Of a DNA stretch of 64,000 bases, positions 1-10,869 are shown in pieces; position 1 is the first letter of the stretch; every line of letters begins with the position of its first letter. Origin of the DNA: Stictocephala bisonia (Eukaryota; Arthropoda; Insecta; Hemiptera; Membracidae). Position numbers and translations under genes: made by a program. The stretch lies in the NCBI GenBank assembly GCA_035578905.1, contig JAQJVL010000152.1, positions 868,001 to 932,000 of the forward strand, written 5' to 3'. The notes under the pieces were generated by a model that was given only the letters and a program-made list of their open reading frames with translations, was not told the DNA's origin and ran no database searches.

Positions 1-499
1 ATTTTTATGGATAAGGGACTGATAACTTGATTATAATCAATTTTTAAGATAAATTAGATGATGCAACAACTATTTGGACATACACCGTAGTGGTACTCAA
101 TATTTGTATGTCACTAACTTCTTCATATGGTAGTTGAATCTGCCTTTCTTTAGATTGTCAGTGACAACAGAAATCATGTGTGTTTTTGCTTGTTAAGTAT
201 TCTGATTAATGTATTCTGATTCAGATTTATGTGGACCTCTTGGAATTTTAAACTATGTAACCTTTTGTGATGGAAGATATTTTTATTTCAATTTAACCTC
301 TTGTTAGCCTAGTAGTTGGTTAAATTTAGATAAAATACTAATCTTAAATAAAACAATTAACTATATAGTAAGTAAATTCTCAGTGATCTAACATACAAGG
401 AAATAAAGTAAAACTTTTAATTTTTTATCTCCCCATCCTAAAGCCATTAATATTTGAATGTTAAAATGTTTGGCTTGAGGTATAACAAAATAAAGTTAA
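1..499. other. MCCC2 intron sequence at window edge
   Basis: AT-rich sequence downstream (gene sense, minus strand) of the last MCCC2 exon seen. No coding similarity, tRNA or repeat structure recognised. It should be intron, because the next exon of the family lies off the left edge. Confidence 0.5.
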
Positions 500-1118
500 C
501 ACATTCGCTGTGGGTGATGCCTTACATCGTCACAGTGGTCGTTGCACGCACGCTGATGATGCCTTGCGTAGTCATTAAGCAATCTGAACTGTTCTGTTTA
601 AGCGTGAGTCTAGCATTGCACAGTTGACGTGGTCAAAAATTGTAAATAACTTTGCTGTGTCACAGTTTTGACGTGACATATTTTGTTTTGTGGTTGTAGT
701 GTACTTTCTGTAAATGAATGTTTAGTGTGTATATTTATTATTATTATTATTAGCGTTTTTAACATGGCTGGACCATTTCTTTGTTTGTTTGAACAAAATT
801 TGTTATTGACCAAAATATGACTACCAGTGAGTCAGAAGACAGTGAGTCTACAGTTCGAAGATATAAGAGAATCAGATTTGTTTATTACGGCTTCTGATGA
901 CGAAAAAATAGACTGGAATAAAATGAACCGGTGGGTTGAATGTGATTAATATTGTAAACACCAAACATGTGAACTAAATATATTGTATGAATTGCATATG
1001 TACTGATTTTACTTGTCACTATGTTGAAATATGTAAGTAAGCGGCCATAGTACCGAGCCAGACTAGGCAGCGCCGCACCGTGTGTTACGTGACTCCATGC
1101 GCCGCCGTAGCGAATGTG
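500..1118. mobile_element. Non-autonomous piggyBac-like TTAA element
   Basis: Flanked on both sides by TTAA (496-499 and 1119-1122). Ends are inverted: CACATTCGCTGTGG at the left and the complement of CACATTCGCTACGG at the right. The interior next to both ends is GC-rich and palindrome-rich, unlike the AT-rich surroundings. From 817 on the plus strand there is a short acidic reading frame beginning MTTSESEDSEST that breaks after about 26 codons, then acidic codons in another frame. This resembles the acidic N-terminus of piggyBac transposases. The TTAA duplication and ends are seen; the superfamily is inferred from them. It lies in an MCCC2 intron. Confidence 0.75.
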
Positions 1119-1244
1119 TTAATATGGCATTGTTTGTCAGATTAAAAATACATGCTATCCATTGTATAACCAAAATTATACTGTAAACACAATATTAAAT
1201 ATTTCAGACATTATATATTTTAAATATTTATAAATTAGATGTAC

Positions 1245-1311
1245 CTGTGATATTCTGTAAGAATAACAGTGGGATTTTTCTCTGACAGCAAAGTTCAATG
1301 AAATGAGTACC
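1245..1311 (-). CDS. MCCC2: MCCC2 internal exon (3-methylcrotonyl-CoA carboxylase beta)
   Basis: A 67-nt exon read right to left. It is preceded by a TTTTCACAG acceptor and followed by a GTACAT donor. It encodes 22 codons plus one base, starting [10 protein letters not shown] and ending PLLFLQNIT(G). This matches the family segment around [20 protein letters not shown], which lies in the C-terminal half of the carboxyltransferase domain. Entry phase is 0 and exit phase is 1. The enzyme carboxylates 3-methylcrotonyl-CoA in the mitochondrial matrix during leucine breakdown, working with the biotin-bearing alpha subunit. The following exons, which would carry the FMVGREYE-type segment and the C-terminus, are outside the window. 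The preceding exon or exons were not found (see 1312-13562). Confidence 0.88.
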
Positions 1312-2633
1312 CTGTGAAAATTCATAAATGTTAAAAAAATGTACACTGGTAGTTGTAATATCTCTTAAGCACTTGATTATTGTTTTGTTTTCATAAATAA
1401 TAGTTATTATGTAAGAATATATCATGATTAATGATTAATCAAACCTTTCTTAACCCTCCTAATGTTCACTGTGTAACCTGAGAATGTTAAGCATATTTCA
1501 CTTGTTTTGTAGACTTCTGATTAAAAAATAATAAAACATATAGTTGTAAGGATACATGTACATAATTATACATAATTTTATTTGTATTATTACAGAGAAT
1601 ATAATTATGTAACTTTCATATGCATAAATTGAAGAAGATTGTTTCTTTTGTTTTAGAAAATTTATCACAAACAACAAGGAAACAAATTTCTTGCAATAAA
1701 CAAAATCAAAATAGCCATTTTGTTTCAAATTTAGTATAGTTTATGAATATATATAAACTTTATACACAATATTTACAGAAAAAGAATTACTGGAAAGAAA
1801 AATCATATGTACATGAGGTAAAAGTCCACTTTTGAATACAATGACAATCTTGTAAACAAAAATAATAATTCTCTCGATGCGTATACATCGATTATATTTG
1901 ATTGTTGACAATTTGGTAACATCCGATGTTTTGATCGATACCACATAGAGTATTATTGACGCAGTAGTAGTAAATGAATATCATATATAACAAAGGTCAG
2001 AACAGTTGCCGGTGCGTCGGCATTTCACATTCATACGGACTTAATTGCCGATGCAGCAGCAACTAACAATAGGAGGGTTAAGAGTGGCACATACCAGTAA
2101 CGTGCACTGAACTGACTGTTGTAGAAATAAGACAGACAGATTTTATAACAACAAAAGAAAATTAATTAAGAGTTTTGCTTTAAACCCCCAAGTGCTGAGC
2201 TTGCGACTTGCAACTTGGCAAAGTATATGACTAGCTTAATTATCTGATGGACTATCATGTTATACTTTATATAGAATTAAACTAGAAGAAACACTGATTT
2301 CAGTATACTCTATGATGACTGCCTCTATGAGTCGCTACCTATCTCTCTCTATTCATGGCAGCTGTCTTTAGACGCTTGATTAGCGGCAACCCATTCTAAG
2401 CAGTCAGCTGACTCTGAGTAAATTGTGTTTATAAGTTATCTTCATGTAAATATTGATGTCTCTATGAACATATTTTTTATTTTATTATCGTTATATTGAA
2501 TTTTTTATATAGAAGAAAAAATTGTCGTAAAAATTTGAATTTGTGCATCTTCAGTGTTTTGTTATGTTATTTGGACTGAAAGTTGGAAGTGTAAAAACAC
2601 TTTTATGAGAAAACATCAAGAAAATCTGTAAAA
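1312..2633. other. MCCC2 intron, nothing recognised
   Basis: AT-rich DNA with no coding similarity or clear repeat. Short reading frames here are random open frames. The missing MCCC2 exons were looked for on the minus strand and not seen. Confidence 0.4.
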
Positions 2634-2981
2634 CTTATTTTAATAATCTTTACAACTTCATCAAAAGCAATTTTAAGTGTTACTGGCATATTTTTTGTTG
2701 CCAGAGCTTCTCTGTGGATACCACATCAGTCTTCTTGCATCCACCAATGGCTAAATCGTTCACAAGTCAGAGTTACTAACTGACGTACTAATATTGACTC
2801 GCTTATTTAATACGAAAATATATCAAGGTTGTTAATATTTAAAATTGGTTGGATAAATGATAGTAGTTTTAAAATTTGCTGATAGTAAAGTAAAACATAA
2901 TTCCACCAGCTAGTCGTGAACCCCCTAAATGTGCTTTGCGGACCCCAGGGGGATCCACGGACCACCTATTGGGAACCACTA
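2634..2981 (-). mobile_element. hAT transposon remnant
   Basis: On the minus strand, 2634-2720 reads HREALATKNMPVTLKIAFDE and onward, a segment typical of ZBED5/FAM200-type hAT transposases; a stop codon interrupts the frame just upstream. At 2933-2981 the minus strand begins AGTGGTTCCCAA followed by GGTCCGTGGATCC and GGGGTCCGC, which looks like a hAT terminal repeat. This is very similar to the end of the other hAT relic at 10040-10097. The element is heavily deleted and inactive. The hAT MITE at 2990 sits almost directly against its end. Confidence 0.6.
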
Positions 2982-2989
2982 CCCTAGAT

Positions 2990-3293
2990 CAGGGTTTCTC
3001 ACTAAAATTTCATGAACATTGAAGGGCCTTATTAATTTTCTAAAAATAATCTAAGGGCCGCAAATACATATACATACAGTTTTTATATACACCTATATAC
3101 ATACATTATCGGTAAAAACCCTAGTATATATCAAGTGAGCCAAATATGTTGTACAATACTACACTTATTTAATATAATTAATTAGAAATAACTGACAACT
3201 GATTTTACTTGTCTGTACTTTAATAAATTATTGCAATTATAAAAAAATTAAGTGCCGCAAAAAATAATGAAGGCCACGTAGTGAATATCCCTG
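2990..3293. mobile_element. hAT-type MITE with perfect 8-bp target duplication
   Basis: The duplication CCCTAGAT is present at 2982-2989 and again at 3294-3301. The element starts CAGGGTTTCTCACTA and ends with the complement of CAGGGATATTCACTA. The 8-bp duplication and CAG-G ends are hallmarks of hAT elements. The 304-bp body has no coding capacity. It contains GGGCCGCAAATAC-type sequence commonly seen in hAT-derived repeats. Confidence 0.85.
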
Positions 3294-3800
3294 CCCTAGA
3301 TGGTCACAGGTGCTAGCCAAATTGATCATGGTTGGTTACCCAAATGAATCATGGGCAGCTGTTCGTTTTTTAGTGGAATTTTAGTTTATGAACATGAGGG
3401 CCTACTCAAGTTGATGATCAAGTTGATCCCAGGGGGTTCCCCAAGATGATCTGAGGTGCTACCATAGATTATCACAGGTACTACCCAAGATAATAACAGG
3501 TGGTTACCCAATTTGATCATAGATGCTACCTAAGTTCATCATGGATGCTAACCAAGTTGATCATGGTGTTACTCAAATTCATCATGTGTGGCAACCAATA
3601 TTAATTGATCAAAGGGCTACCCATATTGATCACGGAGGACTACTAAAGTTGATGATCACAGGAGATTACTCAAGTTGATCACAAGGGTTCCCTAGATGAT
3701 CACGGGTGCTAGCCAAGTTGATCATGCGTGCTTTCACAAATTGACCACGAGCGGCTACCCAAGATGATCACAGATGCTACCCACGTTAATCGCAGGTGGC
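3294..3800. repeat. Degenerate array of roughly 30-bp GTTGATCA-type units
   Basis: A run of diverged units built on 'gttgatcatgggtgctaccc' and close variants. Many copies carry TTGATCA and GCTACC. The array resumes at 8184-8272 beyond the LINE, so the LINE inserted into it. Related fragments occur at 10105-10165 (reverse sense), around 59110 and at 60195-60300. Confidence 0.7.
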
Positions 3801-3813
3801 TATCCAAGTTACA

Positions 3814-4450
3814 TAAAAATATACAACATTTGGCAAGTCGCATAGAACCGTTATAAATTACGTTATCAGAAATAAATCCTGACATTTTAATGATATCTGA
3901 ACACAAAATGAACCAAAATGAAATTAATAGGTTACACTTGTATGATTATCAGTTGGTATCACAACTATTCTCGTCATAGTACAACAGGTGGTGGTATTGC
4001 CATTCTCGTGAATGGCAGGGCTGCCAGGTGGAGTTCGGTAGTCGTGCCTCCTCATATTTTAGCTATTGTGGAGGATAACAGTTTGAGTGCACTCGTGTAA
4101 AATTTATAACAGATAATGACTCTTTTATCTTAGTTGGAATTTATAGATCTCCAAATACTAAATTAGCCATAGTTTTGGATATGTTGAGTGTGTTGCTGGG
4201 AGCTCTATTGCGTAAATGTAAACATATCGTAGTTGCAGGGGATTTCAATATTAATGTATTAAGAAATTACAAAATCGTTATTGAGTTTTCAGACGTACTA
4301 GTTAGGCATGGATTTACTTACTTGGTTGATTTTCCTACAAGGGTAATTAAAAAACTAAATCGGCAATAGATAATTTTCTCACAAATATTAAGTGCTCTGA
4401 TACTAACGTGGAAGGCATAGTCACTGCCTCATCGGACCATGATGCTCAGT
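3814..4450 (+). pseudogene. LINE endonuclease domain (broken)
   Basis: Frame-shifted fragments of an exonuclease-endonuclease-phosphatase domain. In order they show SEHKM (metal-binding Glu), GGGIAI, VGIYRSPN, AGDFNIN and the terminal SSDHDAQLL, which carries the catalytic Asp-His. These are the standard landmarks of APE-type LINE endonucleases that nick target DNA. At least one frameshift (near 4085) and one stop (near 4367) split it. Confidence 0.8.
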
Positions 4451-4991
4451 TACTAACCCTGAAGGTTAAAACCAAAAACACTTGGAAGTCTAATCCTCTA
4501 AAAAAATACTGTTATAACTTTTCTGTAAATAACATGGCACATTTGAGAGAACTTTTAAAAGAGGAAAGTTGGGAAGATGTGTATCGTGCATCTGTTCACA
4601 ACAAGTATGATACATTTTTAGGATCTTTAAAGGTCACTTTATTTCATCTTTTCCTCGAATCATTAGAAAATTAAACAATCAGCCAAAAGCATGGTATAGT
4701 GAATGACTCCTTTAAAATTAGAAAAAAGTTAAATTATTCAACAGTCTAAATTAGCTAGGGAATAAAACAACCAACTACAAATCTTAATGTTCAAAAATAA
4801 ATATAAGTCTTACAAACTAAAAGCTCAGCAGTTAAAAAACAATACTATGATAAAAAATTGAAAAAGTCACATAATATAATGAAGACCTCTTGGAATCATA
4901 AACAAGGAAGTGCGTAATGGAGCTCACAGCGGCACTACTGACTATGTCACTAATCACAATGGTATTGCTTATAAGGACCCTCGTCTAATAT

Positions 4992-5970
4992 GTGATCACT
5001 TTAATGATTATTTTTTTAAATGTAGCAAACATTAATAGTAAACAAACAAAATCATCCTTTTCTAATATTGAAAGTAAAAAATTACTAGACACCTCTACAA
5101 TGTTCCGTTTTAAACCCATCTGTTGTGTTGAAGTCACAGATATTATTAATAACCTTAATAATAGTGCATCGTGTGGTCATGATGAGATTCCCATGAAAAT
5201 AATAAAGAATATAAAACAAGAATTAGCCCCCTTTTTTACCCATCTAATAAACTCCTCTTTCATATCAGGCCATTTTCCAATCAGTTTAAAAATATCTAAA
5301 ACTATTCCCATTTTCAAGAAAGGGAATATGTCTAATTATCGCCCCATTTCATTGCTCCCATCTATTTCAAAAATTTATGAGAAAGCAATGTATAACAGGT
5401 TCAAGAAATATTTAGATGAAAAATCATTAATAATTGATAGCGTCCAGCATGGATTTCGCTCAGGTTTTTCTACAATAACAGCAGCAATTCAATATATTGA
5501 ATCGATAATATATTCTATAGATAAAAAAGAACTTGTAATTGGAATCTCTATGGATCTCTCAAAAGCATTTGATAGAGTATGCCACAGTACATTACTACAG
5601 AAATTAAAAGATGTGGGTGTAGATAACAAGGAATACAAGTGGTTTGCATCTTACCTACACAACAGATATCAATTTCTAGAACTCAGATGTAAGAAAGGAG
5701 ATTGGCTAACATCTGTTAAGTCAAAAAAGAAACTGTGCCAATATGGAGTCCTCAGGGCTCTATACTTGGCCCATTATTATTTCTGTGCTACCTAAATGGT
5801 GTGCAAAATACTTTGACCCTGGTTCCTAGAGAAAACATGTATTTATACGCAGATAAAACAAACCTGAAGGTGTCTAGTAATACACAGGCAGATATAACAT
5901 CTATGTCCCATATCAAACTAATAAACATTAAAATTATTTACTATCCCATAACTTACACTTTAATTTGAAG
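4992..5970 (+). pseudogene. LINE reverse transcriptase domain (broken)
   Basis: Reverse transcriptase fingers and palm. Landmarks are SCGHDEIPMKIIK, FKKGNMSNYRPISLL, MDLSKAFDRV (first catalytic Asp), then after a frameshift at about 5740 SPQGSILGPLLF, and LYADKTNL. The last box should be Y/F-A-D-D; here the second Asp has become Lys, so the copy could not polymerise even without the frameshift. The domain continues past the inserted TTAA element at 7437. Confidence 0.85.
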
Positions 5971-6065
5971 AAAACCCATTTCACATATTTTTCAACTAAA
6001 CAAAATAAAAGAAAGTTCGTTTCAAAAATAACAGTAGATGGGAATCCGATTAACACGTTAACTGC

Positions 6066-6332
6066 CATGCCGACCCGATTGGGTCGGCGGTCTGATGGCG
6101 GCAAGCGGGAGCGTGCTGGCCCAATTGGGCCGGCCGACTGACGATGACAGTATTTTGTTTTTCTGCCAGAGAGCACTCTCAACTGCCGTCTGGTGCCAAT
6201 CACCCCAACTAAGTGTGAAAGTAAGACACCACGCTAGATGAAGAACATTGTCATTGTGATATTCATCAGTTGGTTTTTTTGAAATATGCATTGGAGTTTC
6301 GCATATTTCAGCCGACCCGATCGGGTCGGCCA
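6066..6332. repeat. Palindromic GCCGACCCGATYGGGTCGGC motifs, left side of TTAA element
   Basis: Near-perfect 20-bp palindromes at about 6067-6087 and 6311-6331, with a related CCAATTGGGCCGGCC at 6121-6135. Degenerate partners lie near the other end at about 7199-7220 and 7261-7279. Repeated subterminal palindromes are candidates for transposase binding. Confidence 0.7.
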
Positions 6333-6701
6333 TAATTATTTTTAAATTAAAAGTGTTTTTAATATAAGAAATTAAATCGTTAAGCTTTACTTTCTTAGTT
6401 ATACTGTCGTATTTATATTTTAAAATATCAAATAAGCCTGTTTTACTTGTAAAGTATATATAATGGAATTCTTATAAACAAAAACATTTCAAATAGTCTA
6501 TGTTTAATATTTCGTTTAAATTAGCAGGAACATAATACTTAAATTCGGCAATAAACATGTTTATTTTACATTTCAATAAAGAATACACATAATGAACATA
6601 AATATAAATCGAATTATGACAGTGAAATAATCGACATTTACAAACTGATTTTACTTATTACTTGTGTATTTATTTGATGCAGTCTTTGCATAAGAAAGGT
6701 T

Positions 6702-6944
6702 TCATTTGTCCATTTCATTAAAAAACACACCTTCATTTGTCTCTTTATTATCAATAAATTCATCATCACTCGTAACCATATATTTGTCGTCAGTCACCAC
6801 GAAGTCCGGATCGTCGTCTGTATCGTCCGCGTCACTACCGATGTTACATCCCCATTCATCATCACTCATAGGCTGATCAGGTACACTTGACATGGGGTTA
6901 TTAAAAAGTCTCTCTATATCTTTATCGTTAAGTTTATTGGTCAT
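6702..6944 (-). pseudogene. piggyBac-type transposase N-terminus
   Basis: An 80-codon frame from ATG at 6942-6944. The protein is very acidic: SDDEWG near residue 28, a run of Asp/Asp/Thr residues from about 38, then VTSDDEFID. Acidic, low-complexity N-termini like this are usual in piggyBac-family transposases, and the element's TTAA duplication agrees. The DDD catalytic core and the C-terminal cysteine region are missing. Inferred to be a truncated relic with no catalytic activity. Confidence 0.6.
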
Positions 6945-7436
6945 TGTAATAGGTTAAAATTAACAAAATATATTTAACTGAATTATTCACATAAGAAATA
7001 AAGCTTCACATTCGTATGCAACCAAACGCATCACATAGCCTACAGAACAGCACTACTGAGATGGGCGTAGGCGGGAACCCCTTTGGCGGGAAAAAAAGGA
7101 GGGAACCACTTCGTGCTCAACAAAAACTGACAGCCAGAGTTTCATTAGCAGTGCTACCAACCAAGAATAGTAAAATTCACCATTTACTCAATAACATCCC
7201 TGTCGGTCCAATCGGGTCGGCAACATTATTTTTCAACCTCACAACGTTGGACAAAATTACTGCCGACCCGATCGGTCCACTATTACCCTCTCTTCCCCCA
7301 AAGAAATATTTGCATGGAATCGTCTTTACTACAGCTTACTAACACGCAAAAACAGTGTTACAAATAAGGAATGCACAAAAAATTTGGCACTGCAGGATAT
7401 ACCACAAAGCTTATATGGTGGCAGTTAACGTGTTAA

Positions 7437-7818
7437 ACAATTAGATAAGACAAACTACTTGGGATTATTTATAGATGAACATCTTTCATGGGATTCACAT
7501 GTACTAAAAATATGCTTTAAAATAAATTCTGGCTTATATGTGTTAAAGAAAATGTCCTATTTGTGTAATCTCGAAACATTAAAATTAATTTACTTTTCTT
7601 ATATCCATTCACATGTTTCATATGGAATTACATTGTATGGGGCTACATCAAAGAGAAATTTGGACAGAATACTAAAATTACAAAAAAAGGCAATAAGAAT
7701 AACTTTGGGGTTACCAGCTAAACAATCAGTAAAATCAAATTTTAGAAAATTAAATATTATGACAGTTTATGGATTGTACATATTAGAATGTATCATGTAT
7801 GTGAAAAACATGGCTTGA
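7437..7818 (+). pseudogene. LINE reverse transcriptase C-terminal part
   Basis: Continuation of the LINE protein after the TTAA insertion: YLGLFIDEHLSWDSHV, then GITLYGATSKRNLDRILKLQ and KKAIRITLGL. This is the thumb/C-terminal region common to CR1/Jockey LINEs and is closely matched by the other LINE relic at 14943-15389 on the minus strand. It stops at 7818; degenerate 3' UTR follows to the TTTGAT tail. Confidence 0.8.
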
Positions 7819-8183
7819 ACCAACCTTCTCATGGATACAATAGCAGGGGCAGACTTATATTAACAAGTCGACATAATCTAGATTTTTATAAAAAAAGACA
7901 AGTTATATTGGACAAAAGTACCTACAGATGCTACCTAAAAAATTGAACATGATTGCACCAAATTATAAATTCAAGAAAGGTTTAAACAAGTGTTTGCTAG
8001 GCTGTGCTCCATACTCAACAGATGAGGTATTTAACTTTAAATCTTGATTTGTTTTTGTTTTTTTTATAATTTGTTCTTATAGTATTTAGTGATATATTGT
8101 ATACTACATATATTGACACTATTCAATGTATAATATTTGTACGACATGAATAAAGCCATTTTTGATTTGATTTGATTTGAAGT

Positions 8184-8272
8184 TCATTACAGTGCTACCA
8201 AAGTTCATCATGGAAGCTACCCAAGTTGATCAGGGGATTGCTCAAGTTGATCATAAATGCTACCTAAAACTT
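8184..8272. repeat. Continuation of the GTTGATCA-type array
   Basis: Units such as 'gctacccaagttgatcaggg' resume directly after the LINE tail, in the same sense as 3294-3800. The LINE therefore split one array. Confidence 0.6.
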
Positions 8273-8931
8273 ACATTCTGTGATATCATACAATACCACC
8301 GTGCATACATGTGTGGGCGGAAGGGCCAATACTGTTGTACATGAATAGGTGGGCAGTTTTTATGAGTCAACTTCGGAAGCGGGCCTATATGCCACATATT
8401 CTGGCTCAGCATGCCACGTTCTTCCTTGTAACTAGAAAAGAAACACTGATTCCTTCACCGCTTCTAACACCTCACTCTTTTTGCCGCACACAACATATTT
8501 AAGATGGGTTACACCATTGTGCCACAGACCAATGCCTATATTGTAGTTCTACAGATAAATTACCAGCCATAGTTGGATTCAAACTGGCTATGATACAACA
8601 CCTTAGACCGCTCATCCATTTCAATACTGATGGTGACTCAGTACTATTGAAATTTAGATTTTTAACCTCCAAAACCCAAATTTCTCGCTTGCTTTATGAT
8701 AAACATGTTTTATTGAGTTTTACAAAAGAGCACGCGACGTGCCTACTTTTGCGATTGCGTATACGTTTGAAAATAGCATGCGAAGTGCCAGGATTCGCGA
8801 TCTAGGGTTAAATAAGCTAAATTTAAGTTTTCAATGGCATTATGTCAATATATTTAGAGTGGAAGGCAAGGTTGAAGCAATAAAATAAAAGTTCGAAATC
8901 TGGTCCAGAAGAGTTAAAAAAAAAATCATTT

Positions 8932-9448
8932 ACAAACTTCCCTTTCCTTCAAAGGTTTTTAGAATCTAACTTCGAGGAGTTATCTGAAAATGTTAGAGGA
9001 GATATATCAGCCCACCTTAGGATCTTAGCAACTTCACTAAGAGAGTATTTTACTGAATTAGACAAAAAAAAGTTGGATTACAAATATATTTATGAGTATA
9101 GGCGTAATTGAGGAGCTAAAGTTGATTGAAGAACAAGACCAACTTATTGACTCGTCAAACAATGGAGTGCTTAAAAATCTCTACAAAGATGAAAAGCTGT
9201 TAGAGTTTTGGCTGATAGTACAAAGAGACCACAAGGAGTTGTTTTTTAAAGCGTTGAAATATGTAACACTATTTTGTACAACATACAAATGTGAACATGC
9301 TTTCTCAACATTATGTTAAGCCAACATGGAGAATAAATATCGAAATTGTCTTAATGTTCACAATGATTTTCGTGTAAAAGTCTCAAACGTGCGACCTGAT
9401 AACAAAGAAATATTGGATAATAAATATAGATTCCATCATTCACACTAA
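8932..9448 (+). pseudogene. hAT transposase C-terminal relic (ZBED5/FAM200-like)
   Basis: Two frames joined by a shift near 9100. The first reads FPFLQRFLESNFEELSENV then RGDISAHLRILATSLREYF. The second has EELKLIEEQDQLID, LLEFWLIVQRDHKELFFKA and the hAT C-terminal dimerisation signature, here FCTTYKCEHAFSTLC for the usual PFATTYLCE-FS. A stop follows, then NKYRNCLNVHNDFRVKVSN. It ends with the characteristic HHSH-stop at 9446-9448. Inactive because of a frameshift and an in-frame stop. Confidence 0.8.
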
Positions 9449-10097
9449 ATAGGGTTAATCAGTAGGCATAACATGTTTAAGTCTGTTTCATGTCATATAA
9501 TATGTCACTGTTATTTACCTGCCGTCATCAATCCTGTTATAAATGTTGATTACTATGATTGGGACTAAAAATCTTCCATTTTTAAGGCCTCTTTTTTTCG
9601 TGTTATAGACCTAACACACGGCCTCTTCGGAATGTTAAAATACACAACCATCAGCACACATACAAGTATATAACATAAATAAATAAATGTAAATAACACT
9701 TATAGCCAACCAACATTTTTAGTAATGAAGTTAACACCATCGGTAAAGCTTTTTTTAATTACGTTTCTGCTGTACCATTAGTTAGTTTCCATTGTTGACA
9801 TAAGAATGATGAATTAATATACGTTATACCACATTTTTTCGCAATTTGTATAATAGAATTGCGCATAAACCTTTTCATGTGTATTTACAATAGCATTAAG
9901 ATAATAGAGCCTACTTCAATCACAATTGTATGAGCAAAAATCATTAAAAAATATGATAGTAAGTAACACATTTTTCTTATAGATCATAATCCAAAATGAA
10001 CATTGGTATAGCAAAGCCAAATTATATTTAGAGAGTCCCCGATAGTTTAAGTAATTTCTTTGGGGGTCCGCAACTGATGAACATTTGGGAAACACTG
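9449..10097 (+). mobile_element. hAT element 3' region and right end
   Basis: AT-rich 3' part of the hAT relic. The right end at 10040-10097 reads on the complement as CAGTGTTTCCCAAATG followed by TTGCGGACCCCC, which resembles the terminus at 2933-2981. The matching left end was not found, so the element is probably deleted at that side. The candidate duplication ATCTAGGC follows at 10098. Confidence 0.6.
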
Positions 10098-10169
10098 ATC
10101 TAGGCTAACCTCGTGTGATCAACTTTGGTAGCCTCTATCATCATATTAGATAGCACCTATGATTAACTT

Positions 10170-10390
10170 GGGTAGCCTCCATGACCAATCTTCTCCTTCC
10201 CTTCTCCTTATCAATCTTACCCTGCCCATTCCCCATAGGCTATTGATCTCTGCAGGGAAATTATCAGACATAGTGAGGGGAAGAACAAGTCGAGTACAAG
10301 GTGAACATTACTGATAAAAACTAATAGTCAATACCAGGATTCGAACCTGCACTACCTCTGACCCAGGTTCAAAGACAGGGATTAATTTGA
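10170..10390 (-). mobile_element. tRNA-headed SINE copy (family 1, minus strand)
   Basis: On the minus strand it carries a B-box-like GCAGGTTCGAATCCT and a body matching the SINE at 17549-17794: a segment ending TTCACCTTGTAC, then TATGGGGAATGGGCAGGGTAAG. No A box is clear, so the head is degraded. Confidence 0.6.
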
Positions 10391-10530
10391 GTAATCCCCA
10401 TCATGACCCAGGGCACCCATCATGACCATTGATAACAACTGTGATGACCGTGTGGGTAGCACCCGCAATGTACTTGTGTAGGTTGAATAAATGAGAGCAG
10501 CTGGTTCAATAAAAATGGAAACTAAGTAAA

Positions 10531-10630
10531 NNNNNNNNNNNNNNNNNNNNNNNNNNNNNNNNNNNNNNNNNNNNNNNNNNNNNNNNNNNNNNNNNNNNNN
10601 NNNNNNNNNNNNNNNNNNNNNNNNNNNNNN
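10531..10630. other. Assembly gap (100 N)
   Basis: A run of exactly 100 Ns, the usual placeholder for a gap of unknown size. It lies in the interval where the missing MCCC2 exon or exons should be. Confidence 0.99.
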
Positions 10631-10799
10631 GACAAAAATTAGTGGATTTCAATTTGTTACTGAGCAATAATTAGGTAACTAAGTGGAAAGAACAATATTT
10701 CTCTGTTTAATTGGGATATTAATTTGTTAAAAAGGTTCATAGGTTATCCGATAGGTAGTGCTAGTTGATGATAAAAGTACTTTTTAAATACCTTGTATT

Positions 10800-10869
10800 G
10801 GCACAGTTGTCGTTCCGATCGGCCGACACGTCACTACTTTGAAACTACAGTTGCATGGCACTTAACATG
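10800..10869. mobile_element. Right end of a TTAA element
   Basis: Ends ...GCATGGCACTTAACATG followed by TTAA (10870-10873). The complement, CATGTTAAGTGCCATGC, is a variant of the terminus of the element at 6054-7432. A GATCGGCCGAC palindrome-like block lies about 50 bp inside. The left end was not found and may lie in the N gap. Confidence 0.6.

Larger units (their letters stand above)
6054..7432. mobile_element. piggyBac-like TTAA element nested in the LINE
   Basis: Exact TTAA duplications at 6050-6053 and 7433-7436. Perfect 14-bp inverted ends, CACGTTAACTGCCA and TGGCAGTTAACGTG. Both ends are followed by palindromic blocks of the GCCGACCCGATTGGGTCGGC type. The 1379-bp body carries only an N-terminal transposase relic (6702-6944, minus strand), so it is a deletion derivative. 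The LINE reading frame resumes on the far side, which shows that the element landed in an older LINE copy. Confidence 0.9.
3810..8183 (+). mobile_element. CR1/Jockey-like LINE, 5'-truncated, interrupted by a TTAA element
   Basis: The retrotransposon is read left to right in two parts, 3810-6049 and 7437-8183, separated by the TTAA element at 6054-7432. Order of domains: APE-type endonuclease, reverse transcriptase, and a C-terminal 'LGLFIDEHLSWDSHV' region typical of CR1/Jockey-clade LINEs. The 3' end has an AATAAA signal followed by a short TTTGAT-type repeat tail at about 8160-8183. It begins inside the endonuclease start (the NIQHLASR segment), so it is 5'-truncated. Several stops and frameshifts make it dead. 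It lies in an MCCC2 intron, opposite in orientation to the gene. Confidence 0.85.

Noticed and set aside
7016..7342. 108-codon plus-strand frame in the TTAA element
   Set aside because: Runs through the subterminal palindromes and has no transposase likeness; non-coding.
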